Source: Candidatus Eiseniibacteriota bacterium (GTDB lineage Bacteria; Arandabacterota; Arandabacteria; JAGLYR01). Taken from it: a stretch of 7,272 bases of DNA. The notes under the pieces are model-generated. The model saw nothing but the letters and a program-made list of their open reading frames with translations. It made no database searches and was not told where the DNA came from. Where the stretch lies: NCBI GenBank assembly GCA_023132135.1, contig JAGLYR010000258.1, positions 1-7,272 on the forward strand, given 5' to 3'. How positions within the stretch are numbered: position 1 is the first letter of the stretch; each line of letters starts with the position of its first letter. The translations under genes and the position numbers were made by a program. Of the stretch, positions 1-7,272 are shown one piece after another.

Positions 1-819
1 GTCAAGGCCCCCGGCTTCGGCGACCGGCGCAAGGAAATGCTTCGCGACATCGCCGTCCTGACCGGCGGAAACGCCGTTATGGAAGATATGGGCGTCTCGC
101 TGGAGAACATCCAGATGACCGACCTGGGTACAGCCAAGCGGGTCCGAATCGACAAGGACAACACCACCATCATCGAGGGCGGCGGCAAGAAGACCGAGAT
201 CCAGGGCCGGGTGAACCAGATTCGGAAGCAGATCGAGGACTCCACCTCTGACTACGATAGCGAGAAGCTCCAGGAACGGTTGGCGAAACTGGCCGGTGGA
301 GTGGCCGTGATCAACGTGGGCGCGGCAACCGAGACGGAGATGAAGGAAAAGAAGGCTCGTGTCGAGGATGCCCTGGCTGCAACCCGTTCCGCGGTCGAGG
401 AAGGTATCGTGCCCGGTGGAGGGGTGGCGCTGCTGAGGACTGTTACGGTTGTCCGGAAGCTGGAACTCGAGAGCGAAGAGCAGATTGGGGCCAATCTTAT
501 TGCCCGGTCGCTGGAAGAGCCTATTCGGACCATCGTCAGCAATGCGGGCGGTGAGAGTTCCGTCGTTGTTGCGCAGGTGAAGAAGATGAAGGGCGCCTTG
601 GGGTTCAACGCTGCCAGCAACCAGTACGAGGATCTGGTGAAGGCGGGGATCGTAGACCCGACGAAGGTGGTGAGGTCCGCGCTTCAGAACGCTGCCAGCA
701 TCGCGGCCCTGCTTCTGACCACCGAGGCCATCGTGGCCGACAAGCCTGAGGAAGAGAAGGCGGGCGCCATGCCCGGCGGGATGGGTGGCGGAATGGGTGG
801 CGGAATGCCTCCGTACTAG
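1..819 (+). CDS. groEL: Chaperonin GroEL (Hsp60), C-terminal half, 5' end outside window
   Basis: ATP-driven cytosolic chaperonin subunit of the GroEL/GroES folding chamber. The frame is open from base 1 and gives 272 residues, beginning [11 protein letters not shown], which matches E. coli GroEL from about residue 276. So the fragment holds the end of the apical domain, the second intermediate segment and the C-terminal equatorial domain. Visible family motifs are [34 protein letters not shown] with the ATPase aspartate (E. coli D398; fragment residue 123), the glycine-rich VPGGGVAL and [15 protein letters not shown]. The protein ends in the usual flexible GGM-rich tail, here followed by PPY. 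The tail is encoded by near-repeats of a 12-base unit at 780-806. A strong terminator follows, so groEL appears to end its own transcription unit. The start and any groES lie upstream of the window. Confidence 0.98.
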   Translation, partial: VKAPGFGDRRKEMLRDIAVLTGGNAVMEDMGVSLENIQMTDLGTAKRVRIDKDNTTIIEGGGKKTEIQGRVNQIRKQIEDSTSDYDSEKLQERLAKLAGGVAVINVGAATETEMKEKKARVEDALAATRSAVEEGIVPGGGVALLRTVTVVRKLELESEEQIGANLIARSLEEPIRTIVSNAGGESSVVVAQVKKMKGALGFNAASNQYEDLVKAGIVDPTKVVRSALQNAASIAALLLTTEAIVADKPEEEKAGAMPGGMGGGMGGGMPPY

Positions 820-845
820 GTCGGTAAGCTGAATTGCTGTATGAG

Positions 846-883
846 ACTCGGGCCACCCATGATCGGGCGGCCCGAGTTCTTTT
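846..883 (+). terminator. Intrinsic (Rho-independent) terminator after groEL
   Basis: A perfect 9-bp inverted repeat, ACTCGGGCC at 846-854 and GGCCCGAGT at 869-877, can be extended by an inner CCC/GGG pairing (856-858 with 865-867). It is followed at once by the T-rich run TTCTTTT (877-883). It lies 27 nt after the groEL stop codon and would end groEL transcripts before the dapL unit. Confidence 0.88.
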
Positions 884-886
884 GCC

Positions 887-916
887 TTGACACTGCCCCG
901 GCGAAGAGCGTAACGT
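887..916 (+). promoter_or_regulatory. Candidate sigma70-type promoter for the dapL-folK-dNK-panBC-glmU unit
   Basis: A perfect -35 hexamer TTGACA (887-892) lies four bases after the groEL terminator. An 18-nt spacer leads to TAACGT (911-916), which keeps the three most conserved -10 positions (T, A and the final T). Transcription would start near 923, leaving a leader of about 50 nt before dapL. The placement between a terminator and a tight gene run supports it. The weak -10 and the lack of experimental data limit confidence. Confidence 0.45.
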
Positions 917-975
917 CCATCGAGAGTGCAGGTTGTGCTTCCTCACCCGCGGAGCTGTGAACCCTTGGAGGGCGG

Positions 976-2181
976 ATGCCCCCCGGCCGAGGCAGGAAAA
1001 AGATCGAGTTCGAGCGGGCAGATCGGCTCAAGAAACTCCCTCCCTATCTTTTTGTCGAGATTGACAGGAAGAAGCGCCTCGCGCAAAAGCGGGGCATGGA
1101 TCTGGTGGATCTCGGAATCGGCGATCCCGATCTCCCGACGCCTGCCCGGATTGTGGAGAAGCTCCGGCGGGAAGCTCTTCGCCTGGAGAATCACCGTTAC
1201 CCATCGGCGCGGAAGCTGGAGGAATTCTCGGCTGCAGCTGCCCGGTGGTTCGGGCGTCGCTACGGCGTGAAGGTCAACCCGGCGACCCAGGTTCTCCCCG
1301 TCATCGGAACTAAGGAAGGTCTTGGACACTTCCCGCTTGCCTTCGTGAACCCGGGCGATGTTGTGCTGATTCCCGATCCCGCCTACCCGGTCTACCATTC
1401 GGCCACTGTGCTGGCCGGTGGTGTCTCGAAGAGATTGCCACTCAGGGAGGAGGACGGGTTTCTTCCGGATCTTGATCGAGTGGACAAGCGGACCCGGGCC
1501 CGGGCCCGGATCCTGTTTCTGAACTACCCCAACAACCCCACAGCTGCGGTGGCCGACCGTGCGTTCTACCGGAGCGCCGTGGAGTTCGCCTTGGAGAACC
1601 GGATCATCCTGGTGAACGACGCGGCATACGCGGAGATAGCCTACGACGGTTTCAAGTGCCCGAGTCTTCTTCAGGAGAGGGGAGCGTTTGAGGTGGCCGT
1701 CGAGTTCCACTCCCTGTCCAAGACCTACAACATGTGCGGATGGCGAGTGGGGTTCGCGGTGGGCAATGCAGATCTGATCGCCGGGTTGGCGAAACTGAAG
1801 TCGAATATCGACTCGGACGTTTTCGGGGCAGTCCTGGGAGCGGCCACGACGGCCCTTCGTACCGGGGGACCTCATCTTAAGAAAACGCTCCGCATTTACG
1901 AGGAGCGGAGAGATATTCTGGTAGGCGGCTTGAGGGAGATGGGCTGGGATGTGCGGAGCCCTGAGGCCACATTCTATATCTGGCTTCGGGTGCCGGGCGG
2001 GCAGGGCTCGGTCCGTTTTGCATCTGACCTCATCCGCAGCGCGGGCGTAGTCACGGCGCCCGGAGTTGGATTCGGAGAGATGGGAGAAGGGTACATCCGG
2101 ATGTCCCTGACTTGTGGAACAGGGAAGATCCGGCAAGCCGTCCGAAGGCTGAAGAAGGCGGGCTCCAGGCTGAAATCATGA
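976..2181 (+). CDS. dapL: LL-diaminopimelate aminotransferase (PLP-dependent, class I/II fold)
   Basis: Predicted cytosolic enzyme converting tetrahydrodipicolinate directly to LL-2,6-diaminopimelate with glutamate as amino donor, bypassing DapC/D/E for lysine and peptidoglycan. The 401 residues match the DapL family in length. Near the N-terminus ADRLKKLPPYLFVEIDRKK and LGIGDPDLPTP (residues 47-56) are typical of the branch seen in deep-branching bacteria. The GTKEGLGH loop (111-118) binds cofactor phosphate. NYPNNPT (183-189) and D215 contact the PLP ring. HSLSKTYNM carries the Schiff-base lysine K249, and YIRMS carries the substrate-carboxylate arginine R375. The ATG at 976 has GGAGGG at 967-972 just upstream; the short spacing is the only weakness. 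A cysteine (C254) sits where a threonine is usual in the NMTGWR motif. A related class-I aminotransferase of other specificity is possible but less likely. Confidence 0.88.
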   Translation: MPPGRGRKKIEFERADRLKKLPPYLFVEIDRKKRLAQKRGMDLVDLGIGDPDLPTPARIVEKLRREALRLENHRYPSARKLEEFSAAAARWFGRRYGVKVNPATQVLPVIGTKEGLGHFPLAFVNPGDVVLIPDPAYPVYHSATVLAGGVSKRLPLREEDGFLPDLDRVDKRTRARARILFLNYPNNPTAAVADRAFYRSAVEFALENRIILVNDAAYAEIAYDGFKCPSLLQERGAFEVAVEFHSLSKTYNMCGWRVGFAVGNADLIAGLAKLKSNIDSDVFGAVLGAATTALRTGGPHLKKTLRIYEERRDILVGGLREMGWDVRSPEATFYIWLRVPGGQGSVRFASDLIRSAGVVTAPGVGFGEMGEGYIRMSLTCGTGKIRQAVRRLKKAGSRLKS

Positions 2182-2190
2182 GGCGGGCGT

Positions 2191-2739
2191 ATGGTTCGGG
2201 CAGGAACAGAACCGGTCTATGTCGGCGTGGGATCGAACCAGGCAAACCGGAATGAGAACATCGCCCTGGCTCTTCTGATGCTGGAAGCGGATTCCAGAAT
2301 CCGGGTGAAGGTCTGCTCGCAGGCCTACTTGACCGAACCGGTTTCGGAGATTCCCCAGCCGACTTTCGTCAACGCAGTTGTGGAGTTGGAAACATCCTGC
2401 GAGCCAGCGTCGCTACTCGGAAAGCTGAAGGAAATCGAGACGCTTCTGGGACGGACGGCGGGTCGGCGGTGGGGACCAAGAGCCATCGATCTGGATATCC
2501 TGTTCTTCGGAAAGCGGATTGTGCGGGAGCCGGAGCTCAGGGTTCCCCATCCTCGCCTGGAGGAGAGGCATTTTGTCCTGTACCCGTTGACCGAGATCGC
2601 TCCGGCGTTCATCCATCCAGTCTCGGGGCTAACCGTTACGGAGCTCAAGCGGCGGCTTCCTCGAATCGGCTGTCCGCCCAGGTGTGTGAGGTGGGGGAGG
2701 GTTCCTCGATGGTCGACAGTGTCCAGCGCTACACCGTAA
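2191..2739 (+). CDS. folK: 2-amino-4-hydroxy-6-hydroxymethyldihydropteridine pyrophosphokinase (HPPK)
   Basis: Transfers pyrophosphate from ATP to 6-hydroxymethyl-7,8-dihydropterin, the step before dihydropteroate synthase in folate synthesis. The 182 residues show the HPPK pattern in order: YVGVGSNQANR (10-20), YLTEPV (46-51), QPTFVNAVVELET (56-68), IETLLGR (82-88), RRWGPRAIDLDIL (92-104) with the two Mg-binding aspartates D100 and D102, then VPHPRLEERHFVLYPL (118-133). The ATG at 2191 lies 9 nt after the dapL stop. The ribosome site is poor (AGGCGGG at 2181-2187), so translational coupling to dapL is likely. The last 30 or so residues are basic and unconserved. They overlap the start of the kinase gene by 31 nt in another frame, so translation of the two is probably coupled too. 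No folP, folB or folE is in view. Confidence 0.95.
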   Translation: MVRAGTEPVYVGVGSNQANRNENIALALLMLEADSRIRVKVCSQAYLTEPVSEIPQPTFVNAVVELETSCEPASLLGKLKEIETLLGRTAGRRWGPRAIDLDILFFGKRIVREPELRVPHPRLEERHFVLYPLTEIAPAFIHPVSGLTVTELKRRLPRIGCPPRCVRWGRVPRWSTVSSATP

Positions 2740-3356
2740 TTGAAGGCGTAATCGGCGTGGGCAAGACAACGCTGGCCCGCTTGATGGCCAGGAAAATTCA
2801 CGCGCGCCTGGAATTGGAAGAGGTGGAAACCAATCCCTTCCTCAAGGATTTCTACGAGGACCAGCGGCGGTGGGCTTTTCAGACACAGCTGTTCTTCCTC
2901 TTCAGTCGATTCCGCCAGCAGCGGGAGCTGGCTCAGGTCGACCTGTTTCAGTCGTACGTTGTGAGCGACTATTTCTTTTCCAAGGACCGGATCTTCGCGG
3001 CGCTGAACCTGAGCGATGACGAGCTGGCCCTGTACGACAAGATCGTGGAGCTGATGGAACGCGAGATTCCGCCTCCCGACGCGATAATCTACCTGCAGGC
3101 CAGCACTGACGTCCTGATGGAGAGAATCCGCAAGCGGGACCGTCCTTTCGAGAGAAACATCACGACGGACTACATCGAGTCGTTGAACGAAGCCTACAGT
3201 CATTTCTTCTTCCATCACCGGGGAAGCCCGGTTCTCGTGGTGAGCACGGACGAGATCGACTTCCTCCGCAACGAGAGCTATGTTGATGATGTGCTGACAG
3301 AACTCAGTCGGGTGAGAAGCGGGGTGCGGTACTACCGCCCCGCCGGCCGGGAGTAG
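2709..3356 (+). CDS. Deoxynucleoside kinase (dGK/dAK-type, dNK family)
   Basis: Predicted salvage kinase that phosphorylates a deoxynucleoside (probably a purine one) with ATP. It has 215 residues, normal for bacterial dAK/dGK. Features in order: P-loop GVIGVGKT (13-20), NPFLKDFY (42-49), FQTQLFFLFSRFRQQ (57-71) for base recognition, the DRS/DRY-like segment SDYFFSKD (86-93), and the arginine-rich lid ERIRKRDRPFER (138-149). I chose the ATG at 2709 because it follows a strong purine-rich site (GGTGGGGGAGGG, 2690-2701) and the P-loop then sits 13 residues in, as in relatives. The frame is open back to 2469, but that extension lies inside folK and has no kinase character. The stop is 3 nt before panB. 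Exact substrate preference cannot be read from sequence. Confidence 0.9.
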   Translation: MVDSVQRYTVIEGVIGVGKTTLARLMARKIHARLELEEVETNPFLKDFYEDQRRWAFQTQLFFLFSRFRQQRELAQVDLFQSYVVSDYFFSKDRIFAALNLSDDELALYDKIVELMEREIPPPDAIIYLQASTDVLMERIRKRDRPFERNITTDYIESLNEAYSHFFFHHRGSPVLVVSTDEIDFLRNESYVDDVLTELSRVRSGVRYYRPAGRE

Positions 3357-3359
3357 ATC

Positions 3360-4247
3360 GTGAATCGGAAAAAGATCACCGTACCGTGCATCCGGAAGAT
3401 GAAGTCGAGCGGGGAGAAGATCACGGTACTCACAGCGTATGATTACCCAACCGCACGCCTGCTGGACAGAGCGGGAGTCGAAATCCTGCTGGTGGGCGAC
3501 AGTGTCGGGAATGTGGTCCTGGGCTACGAGAACACTCTTCCGGTGACTGTGGCGGAGATGGTTCACCATACGGCGGCTGTTGCGCGGGCGAAGCCCACCG
3601 CTCTGGTCGTGGCGGACATGCCTTTCATGTCGTACCAGGCGAGCCCGGAAGAGGCGGTCCGCAATGCGGGCCGATTTGTCAAGGAGGCCAGGGCGGAGGC
3701 TGTCAAACTGGAGGGCGGGAAGCGGATTCTCCGGATGGTTGAGACTATCATCCGGGCGGACATCCCGGTGATGGGGCACATCGGACTGACACCGCAGTCG
3801 GTACACCGTATGGGCGGCTACCGTGTACAGGGGCGAGGCCCGAAGTCCGAAAAGCGGCTGATCGAAGATGCGCGGGCGCTGGAAGAGACCGGGTGTTTCT
3901 CCATTGTGCTGGAGGGGATCACGTCGGAGGTTGCGGAAAAGATCACGGCGGCCGTCGGGATTCCTACGATCGGGATCGGTGCAGGCCCGGGATGCGATGG
4001 CCAGGTCCTCGTCGTCCATGACCTCCTGGGAATGGACGACGAGTTCCGGCCCAGGTTCGTCAAGCGGTATGATGAACTGGGAAAGCGGATCCGCGACGCT
4101 GTGGAATGCTACGTAGCTGAAGTGAAATCGGGCCGGTTTCCCGGGCCCGAGCATTGCTATACCAGGGACAGAGAAGCGGAGAAGCGGAGAAGCGGAGAAA
4201 CAGACCCGGACAAGAGCATTGGAGTAGAGGAAGAGCGAGGTTGTTGA
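3360..4247 (+). CDS. panB: 3-methyl-2-oxobutanoate hydroxymethyltransferase (ketopantoate hydroxymethyltransferase)
   Basis: First committed step of pantothenate synthesis: adds a hydroxymethyl group from 5,10-methylene-THF to 2-oxoisovalerate. Motifs: LTAYDYPTARLLD (24-36), LVGDSVGNV with metal-binding D47, VVADMPFMSY with D86, AVKLEGG with K116 and E118, VMGHIGLTPQ (137-146), VLEGI with E185, and IGIGAGPGCDGQVLV (204-218). The GTG start at 3360 is supported by GGGAG at 3349-3353, six bases upstream, and by the 3-nt gap after the kinase. PanB proteins normally end close to the FP-x-PEH motif, here FPGPEH at 260-265. This one runs on for 30 charged residues to 295, coded partly by an 8-bp tandem repeat. 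The tail is unlikely to be catalytic. The PanB product needs folate, which fits folK in the same unit. Confidence 0.96.
   Translation: MNRKKITVPCIRKMKSSGEKITVLTAYDYPTARLLDRAGVEILLVGDSVGNVVLGYENTLPVTVAEMVHHTAAVARAKPTALVVADMPFMSYQASPEEAVRNAGRFVKEARAEAVKLEGGKRILRMVETIIRADIPVMGHIGLTPQSVHRMGGYRVQGRGPKSEKRLIEDARALEETGCFSIVLEGITSEVAEKITAAVGIPTIGIGAGPGCDGQVLVVHDLLGMDDEFRPRFVKRYDELGKRIRDAVECYVAEVKSGRFPGPEHCYTRDREAEKRRSGETDPDKSIGVEEERGC
4171..4199 (+). repeat. 8-bp tandem repeat inside the 3' end of panB
   Basis: Three full copies of GAGAAGCG (4171-4178, 4179-4186, 4187-4194) plus five bases of a fourth (GAGAA, 4195-4199). Because 8 is not a multiple of 3, each copy is read in a different codon phase (residues EAEKRRSGE). 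Gain or loss of a unit would change the PanB C-terminus downstream. It starts about six codons after the canonical PanB end. Confidence 0.95.
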
Positions 4248-4285
4248 AGACGTTCCGCAGTTTGCTCAGTTGAGGTAGTTCGGGA

Positions 4286-5137
4286 GTGAGAGTCGTCAGG
4301 AATGTGGCAGAGATGCGTGCCCTCGCGAGCGAGAGGCGCCGGAGGGGACAGGCCATCGGGTTCGTCCCCACGATGGGCTGTCTCCACGAGGGTCACCTGA
4401 GTCTGGTGCGGCTGGCTGGAACCCGGGCGCCTTGGGTAGTTGTCAGCATCTTCGTTAATCCGACCCAGTTTGGCTTGGGCGAAGACTTCGAGATATATCC
4501 GAGAGACCTCGACCGGGACTGCCAGCTGTTGGAGGCCGAGGAGTGTGACCTGGCATTCGCACCTACGATCCCTGAAATGTATACTGAGGGACACCGTACC
4601 TCGGTCTCAGTAGGGGAGTTGTCGGAGAAGCTCTGTGGTCGGTCACGCCCCGGCCATTTTGATGGTGTCACGACGGTGGTTCTGAAGCTCTTTAACATCA
4701 TCCAACCCGATGTGGCGGTGTTTGGGGAAAAGGACGCACAGCAGCTCGTGATCATCCGCCGGATGGTGGAGGACCTCAACCTCGCCGTGGAGATTGTCGG
4801 CGCGCCGACGGTGCGTGATCCGGATGGCTTGGCGGTCAGTTCCAGGAACCGAGACCTGTCGCCGGAGGCGAGGGAGCATGCTACCTGTCTGTTCCGGGCT
4901 CTTCGCCGGGGGGAGGAACTCTTCAAGGCGGGGGAGCGGCAGGCGGATCGCATGATTGGCGAGATGCGGCTCATAGTCGATGCGAAACCTGCCGTGGAGA
5001 CGGACTACGTCTCCGTCGTGGACCCCGTCACCCTTGAAGACCTGGACACAATTCGGGGCGAGGCGCTTGTGGCCATTGCTGCCCGCGTTGGCGGAACCCG
5101 ACTGATTGACAACGTGCGTCTGTCGATTGGGGAATAG
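4286..5137 (+). CDS. panC: Pantothenate synthetase (pantoate--beta-alanine ligase)
   Basis: ATP-dependent condensation of pantoate with beta-alanine through a pantoyl-adenylate; it follows PanB and PanE-type reduction. The 283 residues are standard length. Nucleotidyltransferase-fold motifs: FVPTMGCLHEGH (26-37), the HIGH-type signature; SIFVNPTQFG (54-63); FGEKDAQQ (146-153); and the KMSKS-type loop GLAVSSRNRDLS (181-192). The C-terminal lid domain ends with a typical TRLIDNV segment. The start is GTG at 4286, with TGAGGT at 4271-4276 nine bases upstream. The 38-nt gap to panB has no other signal. panE and panD are not in the window, so reduction of ketopantoate and beta-alanine supply must be encoded elsewhere. 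Confidence 0.96.
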   Translation: MRVVRNVAEMRALASERRRRGQAIGFVPTMGCLHEGHLSLVRLAGTRAPWVVVSIFVNPTQFGLGEDFEIYPRDLDRDCQLLEAEECDLAFAPTIPEMYTEGHRTSVSVGELSEKLCGRSRPGHFDGVTTVVLKLFNIIQPDVAVFGEKDAQQLVIIRRMVEDLNLAVEIVGAPTVRDPDGLAVSSRNRDLSPEAREHATCLFRALRRGEELFKAGERQADRMIGEMRLIVDAKPAVETDYVSVVDPVTLEDLDTIRGEALVAIAARVGGTRLIDNVRLSIGE

Positions 5138-5138
5138 A

Positions 5139-5909
5139 GTGAGCAATCGCGAAACCCACAGCGAACCCGACCGGGTAGCCATTGTTCTTGCCGCGGGCGA
5201 AGGAAAGCGGATGAGGTCGCCACTTCCCAAGGTGCTCCATGAAATCCAGGGAGTCCCTCTGGCGGTTCATGTGCTGAGAGCGGCGCGAGAGGTGGGGATT
5301 GAGCGCGTTGTGATGGTTGTCGGGCATGGTAAAGAAACGGTGCGCTCCGCGATTGAGGACGATTGGGACTGCGAATTCGTGATTCAGCCGGTTCAGCGGG
5401 GAACGGCGGATGCGGTGAACCGGGCCATGGAAGTCCTGACCGGTTTCCGCGGGACCATGGTGGTTCTCTCAGGGGATGTGCCGCTCCTGAGGGCTGAGAC
5501 TATCAAGACGATGCTTGCCGAGCATGAGGGGGAAGACAGGGGCGTGACTCTTCTGACGGCGATCCTGGAAGATCCGACCGGGTACGGGCGTATCGTGAGG
5601 GATGCAGCGGGCACTGTCGAGGCCATCGTAGAGGAGAAGGACGCCGACGACGAGGTCCGGGCCATCAGGGAGTTCAACTCCGGCATCTACTGTTTCAATA
5701 CGGACCAGCTCCGTTCGGTTCTCGATTCCATCGGCGCCGACAACCGGCAGCGCGAGTTCTACCTGACCGATGCTGTCCATCTGATGAAGATGAAAGGTGT
5801 GCCTGTGGGAGCGGTTGTCGCGGAGACGGCCGACGAAGTCCTGGGAGTGAATACACCGGAGGATCTGGAGAGAACCCGGGCGCTCTACCGAGCGAGACAG
5901 GCCCGCTAG
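5139..5909 (+). CDS. glmU: GlmU-type UDP-GlcNAc pyrophosphorylase domain protein, without acetyltransferase domain
   Basis: Predicted to make UDP-GlcNAc from UTP and GlcNAc-1-phosphate for cell-wall synthesis. The 256 residues cover only the N-terminal half of bifunctional GlmU (about 450 residues). All key positions are present: VLAAGEGKRM (16-25), LPKVLH with K31, QPVQRGTADAV (83-93), SGDVPLL with D113, GYGRIVRD (148-155), IVEEKDA (163-169), EFNSGIY with N180, EFYLTD (206-211) and GVNTPEDLE with N238. The end falls where the linker helix to the left-handed beta-helix would begin. The frame after the stop closes within seven codons, and no hexapeptide repeats occur in any frame of 5910-6085. 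I chose GTG at 5139 (GGGGA upstream at 5129-5133), one base after the panC stop; a TTG at 5106 would lie inside panC. It could serve another sugar-1-phosphate. Confidence 0.85.
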   Translation: MSNRETHSEPDRVAIVLAAGEGKRMRSPLPKVLHEIQGVPLAVHVLRAAREVGIERVVMVVGHGKETVRSAIEDDWDCEFVIQPVQRGTADAVNRAMEVLTGFRGTMVVLSGDVPLLRAETIKTMLAEHEGEDRGVTLLTAILEDPTGYGRIVRDAAGTVEAIVEEKDADDEVRAIREFNSGIYCFNTDQLRSVLDSIGADNRQREFYLTDAVHLMKMKGVPVGAVVAETADEVLGVNTPEDLERTRALYRARQAR

Positions 5910-6085
5910 GGCGAAAAGCCGAGCACGTAAGCGGCCGGAAGCCGGTTCGGATATCAGTCTCTTGGCTCCGACGATTGTGGGGGTGTGGCCGGTCAGGAGG
6001 GTGGGAACCCGATTTCCGATTCACGATTTCCCATTCACTGATCTTCGCCGGCGGCCGATGGCGTCGCCAGGTACCCACAGGAAAT
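5910..6085. other. Intergenic region between the GlmU-like gene and the insertion sequence
   Basis: 176 bases with no gene I can support. There is a short CGGC/GCCG hairpin near 5931-5943 but no T-run, so I see no terminator for the upstream operon. It holds a 14-bp tandem duplication (6011-6038), and its last bases form the left flank of the IS110 element. Confidence 0.7.
6011..6038. repeat. 14-bp tandem direct repeat, two copies
   Basis: GATTTCCGATTCAC (6011-6024) is followed directly by GATTTCCCATTCAC (6025-6038); 13 of 14 positions agree. Read on the - strand, the second copy contains AATGGGAAA. The same nine bases occur on the + strand at 7264-7272, just beyond the far end of the insertion sequence. 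Confidence 0.9.
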
Positions 6086-6093
6086 AGCGACTG

Positions 6094-6094
<1 letters not shown>
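6081..6094 (-). other. IS110 right end: last RE bases, CT core and right target flank
   Basis: On the - strand this 14-mer is the RE tip ACAGTCG (6094-6088), the CT core (6087-6086) and the right target ATTTC (6085-6081). The RE tip plus core is repeated exactly in the donor guide at 7093-7085. Confidence 0.75.
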
Positions 6095-7128
<1,034 letters not shown>

Positions 7129-7160
7129 CTATTTCACGGGCTCCATGCCCAAGGAAATGA
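7129..7160 (-). ncRNA. Predicted target-binding loop of the bridge RNA
   Basis: On the - strand the left target guide is TCATTTCCT (7160-7152). Next come T, GGGC (7150-7147), a 5-nt loop, GCCC (7141-7138), GT, then the right target guide GAAATAG (7135-7129). The left guide agrees with the left target plus core, CCATTTCCT (7268-7260), at 8 of 9 positions. The right guide is fully complementary to core plus right target, CTATTTC (6087-6081). An outer stem AAG(A)GATC with GATCCTT (around 7168-7161 and 7125-7119) would close the loop. Confidence 0.72.
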
Positions 7161-7177
7161 CGATCTCTTCATCGCCC

Positions 7178-7205
7178 GTTGCGGGCCCACCCACGGGCTC
7201 GCAAC
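7178..7205 (-). ncRNA. 5' stem-loop of the predicted bridge RNA
   Basis: On the - strand GTTGCG (7205-7200) pairs with CGCAAC (7183-7178) and GCCC (7198-7195) with GGGC (7188-7185), with one A/C mismatch between the two helices and a 6-nt loop. This is the strongest hairpin in the region and precedes the target loop, the place of the 5' stem-loop in IS621-type bridge RNAs. Confidence 0.65.
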
Positions 7206-7244
7206 TATATCCACCCCTTAATAGCACTCTTGGGAACTCGAGCC

Positions 7245-7250
7245 AACATA
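7245..7250 (-). promoter_or_regulatory. LE half (-10) of a predicted circle-junction promoter
   Basis: TATGTT on the - strand (7250-7245) matches the sigma70 -10 consensus at 4 of 6. When the RE and LE are joined at one CT core, TCAACA in the RE (6099-6094) lies exactly 17 nt upstream and matches the -35 at 4 of 6. Transcription would start near 7238, giving a bridge RNA of about 180 nt. IS110 circles are known to build such a promoter at the junction. Only the halves are seen here, so this is inference. Confidence 0.45.
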
Positions 7251-7254
7251 CAAG

Positions 7255-7268
7255 GCAATAGGAAATGG
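7255..7268 (-). other. IS110 left end: left target flank, CT core and start of LE
   Basis: On the - strand this 14-mer is the left target CCATTTC (7268-7262), the CT core (7261-7260) and the first LE bases ATTGC (7259-7255). The core position follows from the bridge-RNA guides. The shared CTATT at both ends would otherwise leave the border ambiguous by a few bases. Confidence 0.7.
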
Positions 7269-7272
7269 GAAA

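Noticed and set aside
943-2136. 397-codon open frame on the - strand
   Set aside because: Shadow of dapL; no motif or plausible ribosome site.
2469-2708. Upstream extension of the deoxynucleoside kinase frame
   Set aside because: The 80 codons lie within folK in another frame and do not resemble kinase sequence. The ATG at 2709 has a better ribosome site and puts the P-loop at the usual distance.
2325-4154. 609-codon open frame on the - strand
   Set aside because: It is antisense to three well-recognised genes (folK, dNK and panB). Its composition is rich in Arg, His, Pro and Ser, typical of the shadow frame of GC-rich coding DNA, and it shows no domain.
5910-6085. Remnant of a GlmU acetyltransferase domain
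   Set aside because: I translated the region in the forward frames and saw no hexapeptide (beta-helix) repeats; the in-frame continuation stops at 5930.
7204-7209. TATAGT on the - strand as the -10 box for the bridge RNA
   Set aside because: It lies inside the 5' stem-loop sequence and has no reasonable -35 at 16-18 nt, either in the integrated form or across the circle junction.

Overview
The window is about 7.3 kb of moderately GC-rich bacterial chromosome. A housekeeping and biosynthesis block on the + strand (1-5909) is followed by one complete insertion sequence on the - strand (about 6086-7261). The gene content is LL-diaminopimelate aminotransferase, FolK next to a deoxynucleoside kinase, PanB, PanC and a GlmU-type nucleotidyltransferase, with many GTG starts and tight spacing. 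This points to a Gram-negative-like lineage, perhaps one of the little-cultured FCB-type phyla. That placement is a guess; nothing in the window fixes the taxonomy.

Layout. 1-819 is the C-terminal half of groEL, ending in a GGM-rich tail. A strong intrinsic terminator (846-883) closes it. A candidate sigma70-type promoter (887-916) directly after it probably starts the next unit: dapL (976-2181), folK (2191-2739), a deoxynucleoside kinase (2709-3356, overlapping folK by 31 nt), panB (3360-4247), panC (4286-5137) and a stand-alone GlmU-like pyrophosphorylase domain (5139-5909). Gaps between these genes are at most 38 nt, so one operon is likely. It joins lysine/peptidoglycan precursor synthesis (DapL), folate (FolK), deoxynucleotide salvage (dNK), pantothenate/CoA (PanB, PanC) and UDP-sugar supply (GlmU-like). 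Two oddities are an 8-bp tandem repeat that gives PanB an extra C-terminal tail, and the absence of any acetyltransferase domain in or after the GlmU-like gene.

Intergenic DNA at 5910-6085 has no gene I can support, only a 14-bp tandem duplication. After it comes an IS110-family element whose DEDD/serine transposase (6103-7044, - strand) is intact. The 215 bp upstream of the transposase can be read as a bridge RNA of the IS621 type. Two 32-nt loops share the layout 'guide - TGGGC - loop - GCCC - guide'. The four guides fit the two element ends and the reconstructed empty target: 9/9 for the left donor, 5/7 for the right donor, 8/9 for the left target and 7/7 for the right target, all around a CT core. 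This places both element boundaries inside the window, gives a length of 1174 bp with one core copy, and predicts a promoter that forms only when the excised element circularises. This is the most interesting part of the window.
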